This document shows, in pieces, positions 48,646 to 58,409 of a DNA stretch of 64,000 nt. A program made the position numbers and the translations under genes. The stretch is from positions 10,613,193 to 10,677,192 of the forward strand of contig OY747702.1 in assembly GCA_963556495.2 (NCBI GenBank), in the 5' to 3' direction. Below the pieces are notes generated by a model. It made no database searches. It worked only from the letters and a program-made list of their open reading frames with translations, and was not told the DNA's origin. The number at the start of each line of letters is the position of its first letter. Position 1 is the stretch's first letter. This DNA is from Valencia hispanica (Eukaryota > Chordata > Actinopteri > Cyprinodontiformes > Valenciidae).

Positions 48646-50236
48646 CAGGTCCTTCTCAAAAAATTAGCATATTGTGATAAAGTTCATTCTTTTCCATAAT
48701 GTAATGATGAAAATTAAACTTTCATATATTTTAGATTTATTGCACACCAACTGAAATATTTCAGGTCTTTTATTGTTTTAAAACTGATGATTTTTGGCAT
48801 ACAGCTCATGAAAACCCAAAATTCCTATCTCAAAAAATTAGCATTTCATGAAAAGGTTCTCTAAACGAGCTATTAACCTAATCATCTGAATTAACTAATT
48901 AACTCTAAACACCTGCAAAAGATTCCTGAGGCTTTTAAAAACTCCCAGCCTGGTTCATTACTCAAAACCGCAATCATGGGTAAGACTGGCGACCTGACTG
49001 CTGCCCAGAAGGCCATCGTTGACACCCTCAAGCAAGAGGGTAAGACACAGAAAGACATTTCTGAACAAATAGGCTGTTCCCTGGGGTGCTGTATCAAGGC
49101 ACCTCAGTGGGAAGTCTGTGGGAAGGAAAAAGTGTGGCAGAAAACGCTGCACAACGAGAAGAGATGACCGGACCCTGAGGAAGATTGTGGAGAAGGACCG
49201 ATTCCAGACCTTGGGGGACCTGCGGAAGCAGTGGACTGAGTCTGGAGTAGAAACATCCAGAGCCACCGTGCACAGGCGTGTGCAGGAAATGGGCTACAGG
49301 TGCCGCATTCCCCAGGTCAAGCCACTTTTGAACCAGAAACAGCGGCAGAAGCGCCTGACCTGGGCTACAGAGAAGCAGCACTGGACTGTTGCTCAGTGGT
49401 CCAAAGTACTTGCATGTCATTCGGAAATGAAGGTGCCAGAGTCTGGAGGAAGACTGGGGAGAAGGAAATGCCAAAATGCCTGAAGTCCAGTGTCAAGTAC
49501 CCACAGTCAGTGATGGTCTGGGGTGCCATGTCAGCTGCTGGTGTTGGTCCACTGTCTTTTATCAAGGGCAGGGTCAATGCAGCTAGCTATCAGGAGATTT
49601 TGGAGCACTTCATGCTTCCATCTGCTGAAAAACTTTATGGAGATGAAGATTTAATTTTTCAGCACGACCTGGCACCTGCTCACAGTGCCAAAACCACTGG
49701 TAAATGGTTTACTGACCATGGTATTACTGTGCTCAATTGGCCTGCCAACTCTCCTGACCTGAACCCTATAGAGAATCTGTGGGATATTGTGAAGAGGAAG
49801 TTGAGAGACGCAAGACCCAACACTCTGGATGAGCTTAAGGCCGCTATCGAAGCATCCTGGGCCTTCATAACACCTCAGCAGTGCCACAGGCTGATTGCCT
49901 CCATGCCACGCCGCATTGAAGCAGTCATTTCTGCAAAAGGATTCCCGACCAAGTATTGAGTGCATAACTGAACATAATTATTTGAAGGTTGACTTTTTTT
50001 GTATTAAAAACACTTTTCTTTTATTGGTCGGATGAAATATGCTAATTTTTTGAGATAGGAATTTTGGGTTTTCATGAGCTGTATGCCAAAATCATCAGTT
50101 TTAAAACAATAAAAGACCTGAAATATTTCCGTTGGTGTGCAATGAATCTAAAATATATGAAATTTGAATTTTTATCATTACATTATGGAAAAGAATGAAC
50201 TTTATCACAATATGCTAATTTTTTGAGAAGGACCTG
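48646..50236 (+). mobile_element. Tc1-like transposon inside an integrase intron
   Basis: The ends CAGGTCCTTCTCAAAAAA and TTTTTTGAGAAGGACCTG are perfect inverses, with similarity continuing about 200 bp inward, and the TA duplication flanks both sides (48644-48645, 50237-50238). At 1591 bp it is full length. It lies between the splice donor at 48596 and the acceptor at 50253 of the Ginger-like gene, so splicing could still remove it. The family is very widespread in fish. Confidence 0.97.
48976..49959 (+). pseudogene. Tc1-like transposase, two frameshifts
   Basis: MGKTGDLTAAQKAIVD (48976) starts the paired helix-turn-helix region. A frameshift near 49100-49120 moves into VEKDRFQTLGDLRKQW and WATEKQHWTVAQWSKV, and another change at about 49410-49420 returns to the first frame. 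The second change removes the FSDES-type segment with the first catalytic Asp: the text goes from QWSKV straight to the SFGNEGARVW region. The second Asp (FQHDLAPAHSA) and third acidic motif (SPDLNPIENLW) are intact and the C terminus ends at 49959. The transposase is inactive although its end repeats are perfect. Confidence 0.9.
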
Positions 50237-51415
50237 TACAAAACAATTCAAAGGACGAGAGGACCAACCAGAACATAAAGCCTGGTCTCAGAAAGTACGT
50301 CAACCAGAACCATAATGACTGGGACGTTCACCTTGCTGCTGTGGTGTACGGCATCAACCCGGCAAAGCAGGTATTCTTGCATTGATATTTTGAATTACTT
50401 GTAAGATGCTTTACAGTGTAGCATCTTTTTAAGAATCGTTTATTTAAACTTAAGTTTTAAAAATAGTTATTGACAAGTGCAAGAGATAATTAATGGAGAA
50501 AATTTGTTTGATCAGCACTCGAGCCACCACAGTCCCTATTTCCTGCTCTTCCACCGACATCCACGTCTTCCTGCTGTAATGAACGCCTCTTCCATGAATG
50601 AAGACTTCGAGGTTGCAGACCAAGAAGAAGACATCGACACAAGAGTTCAGGAGATGACGGTTCTGAATGAAACGGTCAGTACATTTGAAGGGGGCTGACT
50701 GACAGGGAGAGGAGATTCATTGAGGAGAAAATGGAGAATGTGGTTACTACAATTCTCAGTTTTTATTGTGTATTTAACACTTTTTCTGCTTTAGTGGATA
50801 GCTTCTCTATATTTCCAGGATGAGCATTGCCACAGCAATTTTCCAGACTCTGCGGCAGAAGAAGAAACTAGAGTGTCTTGCCCTGTCTCTTGTAGAAGAA
50901 CAGATCCCTTATAACCTGTTTTGGTCTCTAATGGAAGAAGCAGGAGAACTACGCTCCCTGCCTCTTGTTTGGCAACATAGTGAATAATAAATATTACTAT
51001 TTCTCTCTCTGCTGTTCATGTAATTTTTTTTGAAGGTTCTTCACAACATTGAGAGGGCACAGGACACTCAGAAGAAGGCCTTTGGAACACGAAAAAGGAA
51101 GCAGATAAGACGGTGTGTTGTTCAAACAGGCGATGATGTTCTTTTGTCAGGAGACCCAAAAAGGAGACGCACAGGAGATGCATTATCCAGCCAGCACCAA
51201 GGACCGTACACTGTGGCCAGCATCACACCAAAGGGGGTGGCCACTATTATGAAGGGAGCAACTTACCAGAAGGTAAACGTGTCCAGGCTGAAGAACTACC
51301 ATAGATCAAAAAGTAAGAGGATAAAATGCAAATAAGTATGAACAATTAAATATTGATTTTATATTAAAAATTGATTACATTTTATATGTCATGCCACATA
51401 TATGCATATTATCAG

Positions 51416-53149
51416 ATCCACCAACTGAGAGGAAGTTTCTCCTGGACCACTCATATGTGACTCCTGATTGGCAGATTGATCATCAGTATGCCAGTCCAGG
51501 AGCAAAGTGGCAGAAAGACATGGACCCTCTTCAGTCCAGTCTGGTAAGGCGCATTTCTATGCAGTCTCGTTAAACCTTAATAAGTCAAAGTCGTTGATGG
51601 GTTTTAGAATTGCTGAGGCATGAGAAATAATGTCTGCCTTATTTTGTAGTTTCTTTATTATTTTCTCTTTCATATTGAAGGAAAATCCCATGAAATGCTC
51701 TTTTCATTTAGGAGGAATATGTCTTGGACCAAAACCATCCTCCAGGAGAGCTCCTAGTGAAGGAGGACAATATCTGCCTTACTCTGGAAGACTTTTGGAG
51801 CCTGGGTTTGGCACAATCCATGTAATCTACCGTAAGTATATCTTGTTACTTGACCTTGCACTGCAAAGGAAATGTCATGTAGTGCAAGATTTTAAGAATG
51901 GTATCTTAAACCATATTCTATTGCTTTTTGCTATTCATTTCAGATTGGGAATGCTTGTCTCAAGATTGTGGGGGAAGCTGCACAAAGACATGTAATCTGT
52001 CGTACTGGTACACCTTCTCTTTGGTAATAGTCATGTGTTTGTGTGTTTCCTTTAGGGAAAAGATGTTCATATTGTTGACCTCTACGTCATGGCCACCTGG
52101 AAGGATCCACAAGGCAACCTGCTGCGTTGCCTGCCGGTACGTTTTTTTTGTTGTTTTTACTACTGTGTGTGCATATTTACTAATCTGTACCAATACCTGT
52201 AGGAAAACTTTAGGTCCAAGGACATCCTGCTTTTTCCAGCTTGGAGCAGGCAGGCAGGTGAAGCTGACCACTATCTGCTCTGCGTGAGTGCCCTTAGTCT
52301 CTCTCATTCTGTGTTTTTCATCTGATAGAAAATAACAGAGGTTGACGTGTCATGTTTTCATGGATGATGCTAACATGTCTATTTCAGGCTATATTGGTAG
52401 CCGAGAGACAGATACTCTTTCTGGATTCACTTCGCCCTGATGGTTTTGGAGATGATCTCTACCGAACCCTATTTAGGTTGACACTAAACAAATGAAAATT
52501 TCTTCTGGCCTTGTTCAATGGCCAAGTGTGTTCTTTGGCTAGATCGTCTAAAAGCAGCCTCGTTCTCAGGCTTAAAGGTTCAGCAGGGAGCCTCGTTCTT
52601 AGGCTACGTTACTTATTTATCTTTTATTGGCAAACATTTGATTTGTGTGTTATGTGTATTCTCTACAATGCCAGGAGAGTAGCAGATTTCATTGACCCTG
52701 GATCCTGGATGGAGAAAACAGGAAGACCTTGAGGTATGTTTTCAGTGCAAAAGTTAATCAAGTATATAATAATGCAATAAAAACACTAGCAAGTGCATGG
52801 CAGTGCTCTTCATTTAAGGACACACTTTTGTTTTTTCAGTTCTTTCCCCAGCAGTTCTCTGGAAATTGCTGTGGCATCTTCATGCTGATGGTGAGCATTT
52901 TCCTACCATTACTTGAATATAAAGTTTCAACGTATTAAAGGTTTCTTTTACTTTACAGTATGCTCTTTGCATCTGCACCTCATCTCCGCTGACTTTCACA
53001 GAGGTAAGCTTTTTCAGAAAGTACCACCAAAAAACCTGTGCCAGTCTTCAGTCTTGATAAAGATTATATTGTGTTTTTCCTAAGGGGTAAATGCCAGCAA
53101 TTCGACTGTGGTGGTGCATTCAGCTGATGGAGAGATTCTGCACTGACGG
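51416..53149 (+). pseudogene. Ulp1-like (C48) cysteine protease part
   Basis: Exons: 51416-51543, 51712-51831, 51944-51991, 52056-52136, 52203-52283, 52388-52476, 52675-52733, 52840-52890, 52959-53003 and 53085-53149. LTLEDFWSLGLAQSM opens the domain. The catalytic His lies in GEADHYLLC (52269-52271), the Asp in ILFLDSLRPDG (52424-52426), the oxyanion Gln and Cys in FPQQFSGNCCGIFML, with Cys at 52870-52872 and Gln six residues before it. The domain closes with MPAIRLWWCIQLMERF. The family cuts SUMO/ubiquitin-like conjugates or viral polyproteins; here the substrate is unknown. Two in-frame stops and one extra base make this copy inactive. Confidence 0.8.
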
Positions 53150-53349
53150 GTATGGCTGGTACTAATAGACAAACTGGCACCATCATAGACACAGTTTTCA
53201 AAGTTGGTATTATTTGCGGTTTTGGCTCAGGCAAGACATCAGGTCAAGAAAATGTTTGTGAAACTGGCTTACAGTAGTCACATATAAACCCTGTGACTGA
53301 ACAGCAGTATACAAGTAGAGTCCATTCACACTGGCATTACTTTCTAAAG

Positions 53350-55003
53350 ACATGGACGCAGATTTGCCTTCTGGACAGAAGAAGTATCCCTTCTCCTCCA
53401 GGGAACTCTCCAGCCTGTCTTCAGGGTACCAAAGGCAACCTCCTCCAAGCCATCACCAATTCCAATCAGACAGGTGAGAAGGGACAACAATGAGATAACC
53501 ATTTGTAGAATATAACCACACAATGTTAATGTTTTTTTTTTTGTTTTGTTTTTTTTTATCCCATGGTTTATCACCCAGTGCTCCTACCTTGGTTCCGCTC
53601 TCCCTCTGCCAGCCCCAGGAGGGTCCCACAATGAAACCCAAGCCTCCTTCATGCTTTGGGCAGTATGCAGGCCCTTCTTTTCACCTGATGAGGTGGGGTT
53701 TCTCCGGCTGGACGTACCGCGTGGAAGGATCACGTTACTCCAGCCAGATCCTCCCTAACGCTTCAGGCGCCCCGGCCGGCCAGGAGGAGGCAGTATACAG
53801 CCCCAGGACTAGTGCATGTTTTTGTGGGAGTAGCTCACATTAGCTGCTCAAGGGAACACGGGGAGAACATGCAAACTCCTTTTTGCCAACCCCACCCAGG
53901 GTGTGGGTGCCGATGGTGCGTGGGAACACACCCTCAGCACCCACAGCGTCCCAGGTGGTAATTAAACCCCGGACCTTCTAGCAGTGAGGTGTGCTGAACT
54001 ACCAGCTGTGCCACCGTGCCCGCCTCACAATGTTAATGTTGAGACTATTCATCACAATGCAGGTTTACATACATGGTAATAATCTTCATCTCCATGTAAT
54101 GTGATAATCATGTTTTCTGTTAAAGGTTGAGGTTCAGGCTGACCGGAGGCTTATAGTGGAGGTAATCTATTTCTTTTTCTTTAAATTGTTGACGTAACTG
54201 AGTTAGTGATTATAATCACAGACAACTCCATCAGGGCAGAAGGAGGCATTATTCAGTAGTGGAGTGAAGTAATAGTTATGAAAACACTACTCAATTTAAT
54301 GTTTTTTTCAGTCATGGTTCTGCAACTTAATGTACAAATTTTGTATTTTCCTCATAGTCACCTGACCTATATTTTACAGTTACCAGCCTGTGTCCTCATC
54401 GACATATTGGAAGAGGTTGTACTTCAGGATGGGGATGCAGCCATCTTCAGACTGGCTCTGGTGTGCTACATGTTCAGAGACCTTGTGTCTAATGAATATT
54501 TCAAGAGACGAGCACACTTCAAGTGGCTTCGCAGTAAGGGCTTCAGTAAATCATGGAATGATACGTACAGTTATTTTTTGCTGTTATCACGTTTTTCACC
54601 GGCTGCAAGTTTATGGGTCTTTTTTCTTTTTTTCTTCTGCTTTCCACAGGTGTTTGCACATGGAGCAGGTTCTCAAAAAATTACAGAGAACAGTACTATA
54701 ACATGTACTCTATTGAGATCTGCCGTCAATGTGGACATTACTACAAGTGCTGCCCCCAAGGTTTGCAGCACCTGTATAATCTTATATCGTCTTTAGACAA
54801 TGACAATCTCAACAATGCATGACGTCATGAAAACTATACCGCTTGGAGCCCATTCTTCACTCTACTTGACCTTTTATTTTTATTTTATTTTTTTTACAGG
54901 ATATGTTGGCACAGGGAAAAGGGGAGAACTGAGGGCATTTTACTCGGCGGAGATGCCCCCAGGCTACTTCAGCCACTTTTGCAGCCAAATTCAGAATTAC
55001 TAA
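53350..55003 (+). pseudogene. F-box-like domain and Cys-rich C terminus
   Basis: Exons: 53350-53473 (Ser/Pro linker), 54126-54161 (VEVQADRRLIVE), 54380-54533, 54650-54760 and 54900-55003. The exon at 54380 begins LPACVLIDILEEVVL and continues FRLALVCYMFRDLVSNEYF, matching the F-box layout (LP..L..IL..L...D...L..VC..F..L). The tail has CRQCGHYYKCC, then GYVGTGKRGELRAFYS and ends SQIQNY. Phases join without error through all five exons, and no stop interrupts them. F-box proteins usually recruit targets to SCF ubiquitin ligases through Skp1; whether this one does is unknown. This is the best-preserved part of the gene. Confidence 0.6.
53534..54025 (-). mobile_element. tRNA-derived SINE with 15-bp target duplication
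   Basis: Perfect 15-bp duplications CACAATGTTAATGTT lie at 53519-53533 and 54026-54040. Read on the minus strand the element starts 'gggcacggtggcacagc', a tRNA-like head with an A-box-like 'ggcacagctggtag' and a B-box-like 'ggtccggggttta', and ends in a poly(A)-like run (T tract at 53534-53558 on the plus strand). It sits in the intron between exons 53350-53473 and 54126-54161. Confidence 0.85.
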
Positions 55004-55365
55004 TGTCTGCTCTGTTCACACAACCCCACCCAGTTTTAGTGACCAAGTTCCCCCACATCTTTGTTCATGTTTTGATGCCTGTTTTTCTTTGTGGGAGGTT
55101 TAATTCCTTTGTTTTTGGTTTGGTCGTTGACCCCTGTAACCTTTTTTATTTATTATTATTTTATTATTTATTTATTTTAGTTAATTTATTTTGCCCTGGC
55201 TCCGGTGGAGCTGTTATCGTTTTCACCATCCAAGAAGACGTGGTCAGCTTTGTTTTATTTATTTTTGAGGATTTGACATTAAAATTCTTTATTTCCATCA
55301 ACATCTTGTGTTGTCTCCCTTTCCTCACAATCCAGGTTGTAACACACCCGCTCTACCTTTATCTA

Positions 55366-55795
55366 CAGTGGCTTGCAAAAGTATTCGGCCCTCTTGAACT
55401 TGAACTTTTCCACATTTTGTCACATTACAGCCACAAACATGAATCAATTTTATTGGAATTCCACGTGAAAGACTAATACAAAGTGGTGTACACGTGAGAA
55501 GTGGAACGAAAATCATACATGATTCCAAACATTTTTTACAAATAAATAACTGAAAAGTGGGTTGTGCGTAATTATTCAGCCCCCTTTGCTCTGAGTGCAG
55601 TCAGTTGCCCATAGACATTGTCTGATGAGTGCTAATGACTAAATAGAGTGCACCTGTGTGTAATCTAATGTCAGTACAAATACAGCTGCCCTGTGACGGC
55701 CTCAGAGGTTGTCTAAGAGAATGTTGGGAGCAACAACACCATGAAGTCCAAAGAACACACCAGACAGGTCAGGGATAAAGTTATTGAGAAATCTA
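55366..55795 (+). mobile_element. Tc1-like element, 5' part only
   Basis: It starts CAGTGGCTTGCAAAAGTA after a TA and runs through the terminal repeat and leader to the first codons of a transposase (MKSKEHTRQVRDKVIEK from 55741). Similarity to a Tc1-like gene ends around 55795. It lies in the non-coding region after the Ginger-like gene stop. Confidence 0.8.
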
Positions 55796-56688
55796 ATAAA
55801 AATGAGGATATCCTTATTAATAGTTTCATTTTATCAGGTTATTTTTTTATACAAATTTCAGAATATTTACTAAATCCCTTAAATTAGTACATAGTGAGTT
55901 CACTAATAGTTTTTATTTTTTTATATAAAATGTATGCCCTTGTTAGATTTCTTTTTAGATTTTATTTTTTTCTTCCTTTATAAAACTACATGAAAAGATA
56001 ATTTGCGCTATGTATGGTTCTGTTTAGTTTATCATTTGTATTGTTTTTTCTATAAACTACCTGATGGTATGATTATGATGATCAATCTGTTTATGCCATA
56101 TATTCAACTGAAGTTTTAGTTGTTGTTTTTTTACTTATATCTCTGTACTGTATGAAACAGATTGTCGATGTTCAGACGTGAAAATTATCTGGTTGTTTGT
56201 ATATACTGGTTGATTTAATAAAGTTTTTCTTTTTTTAAATGTAACGACAACTAATGTAAAATGCTTCGAGCGGAAGTAGACATGTTTCGCGCAAAAAAAA
56301 AAAAAAAAAGACATGTTTTGCGCATGCGTGGTACGGATCGGGTTTCCGGTACCGATCGGGTAGCGACACTTACCTGTCGAAGTTTCCTTTAGCATGCTAC
56401 ATGTTAGCCTACAAATAACACGCAGCCCTTCTTGTTCTTTTGACTTAACTGCTGATGGCAAACAACTTGAGGTGCACTACCGCCGCCTCCTGGACTGAGG
56501 GCAGAATAGTTTTAATGACTATAATCTAAAGTAAATACTTGAGACTCTTAAAAATCAAAATATCGTCTTGAAAATTACATCAACTGTACTCTTTTGTAAA
56601 ATCTCTTTAAACCTAAACTGTGAATCTGTGAAATTGTAGTTTAAAGGAACACTATTCTAATTAGCTAAGTTTGATTAAACTGTACAAC

Positions 56689-57788
56689 TGTTGTAACTAC
56701 TAATAATAAAAAGTTGTCTGGTTTTCTGAGCATCAATAATTATAATCAATGATTTAATATTAATATAATTATGGATGACGTTCGAGTTGAACCTGTTTAT
56801 TAAAGATATAGGGGCACCAATCTCATAAATGAGATAATTTCAGCTCACCCCCTCAATGCGATAAATAACTCAAGCCTTATCAATTGGCGCGATCGGTTCA
56901 CAAAGGAAGACAAAGGAAGACCGCATGGCCATTCAACAAAGGCTAGTTTCATTAGCAATGGTGGCTTGGACGAAGGAAACGGGGGCGACGGAGAAAGGGG
57001 ATAAACTGAGGCCACGCGACCTGTCTAAACAGACACGCGCCGACCGCAGTGGACTATAAACAAGCCAGGAAATAATACAATATAATATACTGCTTCTGGT
57101 TGCAATCAATGTCAAATAATAAAACACAAAAAGCATGCACATTCAGGGTCGGTGTACAGCGACAGACGACCAAGAATAACAGTGGTTAACAAGTTGACTG
57201 ACTTATTTTAACCAACAGAAAAAGGATATTAACCGTCAAGACCTAATTCTCCTTTACCCAGACCGAGAGATATAAATCAGTTTAATCCTACTTGGTGGGG
57301 GCAGCTCTCCACAGTCCACGACGAAGAACGTAGAAAGTGTCCAGTTTAAAGGAGCGGTTTGCGCAAAACCGAGGTCAGAAAAGCGGAAGTCCGACTTTAG
57401 ACGCTGAGGGACTCAGGGCCGATTTCAACAGAGCTCAGATGGCCAGCGGACTACCTGGTACAGGAAAGTCTGTTTGCTCGGCCGATTCACTTCGAAGATT
57501 AAAAGGGAAGTTCTTCCTGGTCCAGCAGGTTTGAACGGAAAAAGGCAAAAAATGCTTGCAATGGATTAAAGCGTCTCCTTATGGCACAGCAGTAGAAGAT
57601 TTCAATATTGCTTTTATCAACTCTGTGATGTCATCACTGGCCACAGACCAATGAGAATGGGTCGAGGGCAGCGCAACGGATGCTGAGAGATGCAGTCCGT
57701 TCAGTGGAAGGATGCTGGGAGATGCAGTTTGTTCAGTGAAAGGATGCTGGGAGATCCAGTTCGTTCAGTAAAGGCCATAGCCTCAACA
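56689..57788 (-). mobile_element. Solo LTR, second copy, inverted
   Basis: Reverse complement of the unit at 12749-13945: on the plus strand it starts TGTTGTAACTAC and ends CCATAGCCTCAACA. The flanking 5-mers ACAAC (56684-56688) and ACAAT (57789-57793) are a near duplication. It lacks about 290 bp of the first copy near 56838 but has its own extra sequence at 57280-57480. AATAAA (complement at 56796-56801) is kept. It interrupts the right arm of the foldback element. Confidence 0.8.
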
Positions 57789-57917
57789 ACAATATTGAGG
57801 TGCAAGTTCAGAACTACTATTTGTAAGTTTTCTAAGTTCAGTTCCACTTGTTTCATCAAGTGTTAAAATAATAAATAAAGATTTTAAAAAGAAACATGGT
57901 TTAGGATTTAAATTGAA

Positions 57918-58319
57918 CATATCAAATCCTACCTGAAACTGCTGGCTAAAGATAAGCGTAAATACAGTAAGATTGTTATTCACGCTGGCGGTAATGACAC
58001 CCGGTTACGCCAATCGGAGGTCACTAAAATTAGTGTTGCTTCGGTGTGTAAGTTTGCTAAAACAATGTCAGACTCGGTAATCTTTTCTGGTCCCCTGCCT
58101 GATCGGACCAGTGACGACATGTTTAGCCGCATGCTGTCATTCCATCAATGGTTGTCTGGGTGGTGCCCTGCAAACGATGTGGGCTACATTGATAACTGGA
58201 GAACTTTTTGGGGAAAACCTGGTCTGATCCGGAGAGACGGCATCCATCCCACTTTGGATGGAGCAGCTCTTCTTTCTAGGAATATGGCCGAATTTATTAG
58301 TCCTCCAAAACACTGACAA
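57918..58319 (+). pseudogene. L2 ORF1 remnant, SGNH/GDSL esterase-like
   Basis: The open frame from about 57918 reads [15 protein letters not shown] and ends near [17 protein letters not shown], with a stop after PPKH at 58319. GGND is block III of SGNH hydrolases and D-x-x-H (DGIH) is block V, which carries the catalytic Asp and His. Block I with the Ser is missing because the copy is truncated. Esterase domains in ORF1 are known from CR1/L2-group LINEs. The function in retrotransposition is not settled. Confidence 0.75.
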
Positions 58320-58409
58320 CCCAGGGTCCAGACCAGGAAGCAGAGTCGTAGTTTAACCCACCTCTCTGCTGCTTCTGTACTGTTACCCCCCCATTACCCT
58401 ATAGAAACA

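Larger units (their letters stand above)
46986..51312 (+). pseudogene. Integrase part (zinc finger, DD35E core, GPY/F)
   Basis: Exons: 46986-47100, 47611-47807, 48020-48086, 48190-48423, 48518-48595, 50254-50370, 50516-50674, perhaps one at 50819, and 51036-51312. The zinc-binding part shows HNNPGTGNHSG, then CHRSQ where CxxC is expected, so the last Cys is Ser. The core begins VLGMDLIGPLPE with the first Asp at 48220-48222. The second is in ITDQGKEF (48397-48399) and the Glu in DERTNQ (50257-50259). After splicing the spacing is 59 residues between the Asps and exactly 35 to the Glu. HPQTNGQ precedes the Glu as in retroelement integrases. The GPY/F motif reads HQGPYTVASI. It would insert the transposon by cutting and joining at its TGT...ACA ends. 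Confidence 0.85.
46986..55003 (+). pseudogene. Ginger-like gene: integrase, Ulp1-like protease, F-box-like
   Basis: About 24 exons can be laid out by GT-AG borders and frame, giving roughly 845 codons. The order is zinc-binding domain, DD35E integrase core, GPY/F domain, Ulp1-like (C48) protease, basic/Ser-Pro linker, F-box-like domain and Cys-rich tail, with stop TAA at 55001-55003. Splice phases agree at nearly every junction, which chance open frames would not do. Exceptions: exon 48020-48086 is off by one base; TAA interrupts exon 51712-51831 at 51823-51825; exon 52675-52733 has one extra base; TAA lies at 53088-53090. The integrase could instead end at TAA 51333-51335 if intron 51313-51415 is retained, leaving the protease and F-box as a second gene. 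Confidence 0.75.
46852..56368 (+). mobile_element. Ginger-like DNA transposon, 9.5 kb
   Basis: Terminal inverted repeats of 51 bp with one mismatch (46852-46902 and 56318-56368) start TGTCGCTAC and include GGTACCGGAAACCCGATC. A perfect 5-bp duplication CTTAC flanks it (46847-46851, 56369-56373). Inside is a multi-exon gene with a retroviral-type integrase, which in a TIR-bearing element identifies the Ginger group of DNA transposons. TGT...ACA ends agree with that group, although 4-bp duplications are more usual. Later insertions sit inside: a Tc1-like copy (48646-50236), a SINE (53534-54025), part of another Tc1-like element (55366-55795) and a LINE tail (47370-47575). Confidence 0.8.

Noticed and set aside
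46852..56368. Polinton/Maverick giant transposon
   Set aside because: An integrase and a cysteine protease are present, but there is no DNA polymerase B, packaging ATPase or capsid gene, the ends start TGT rather than AG, and the duplication is 5 bp, not 6.
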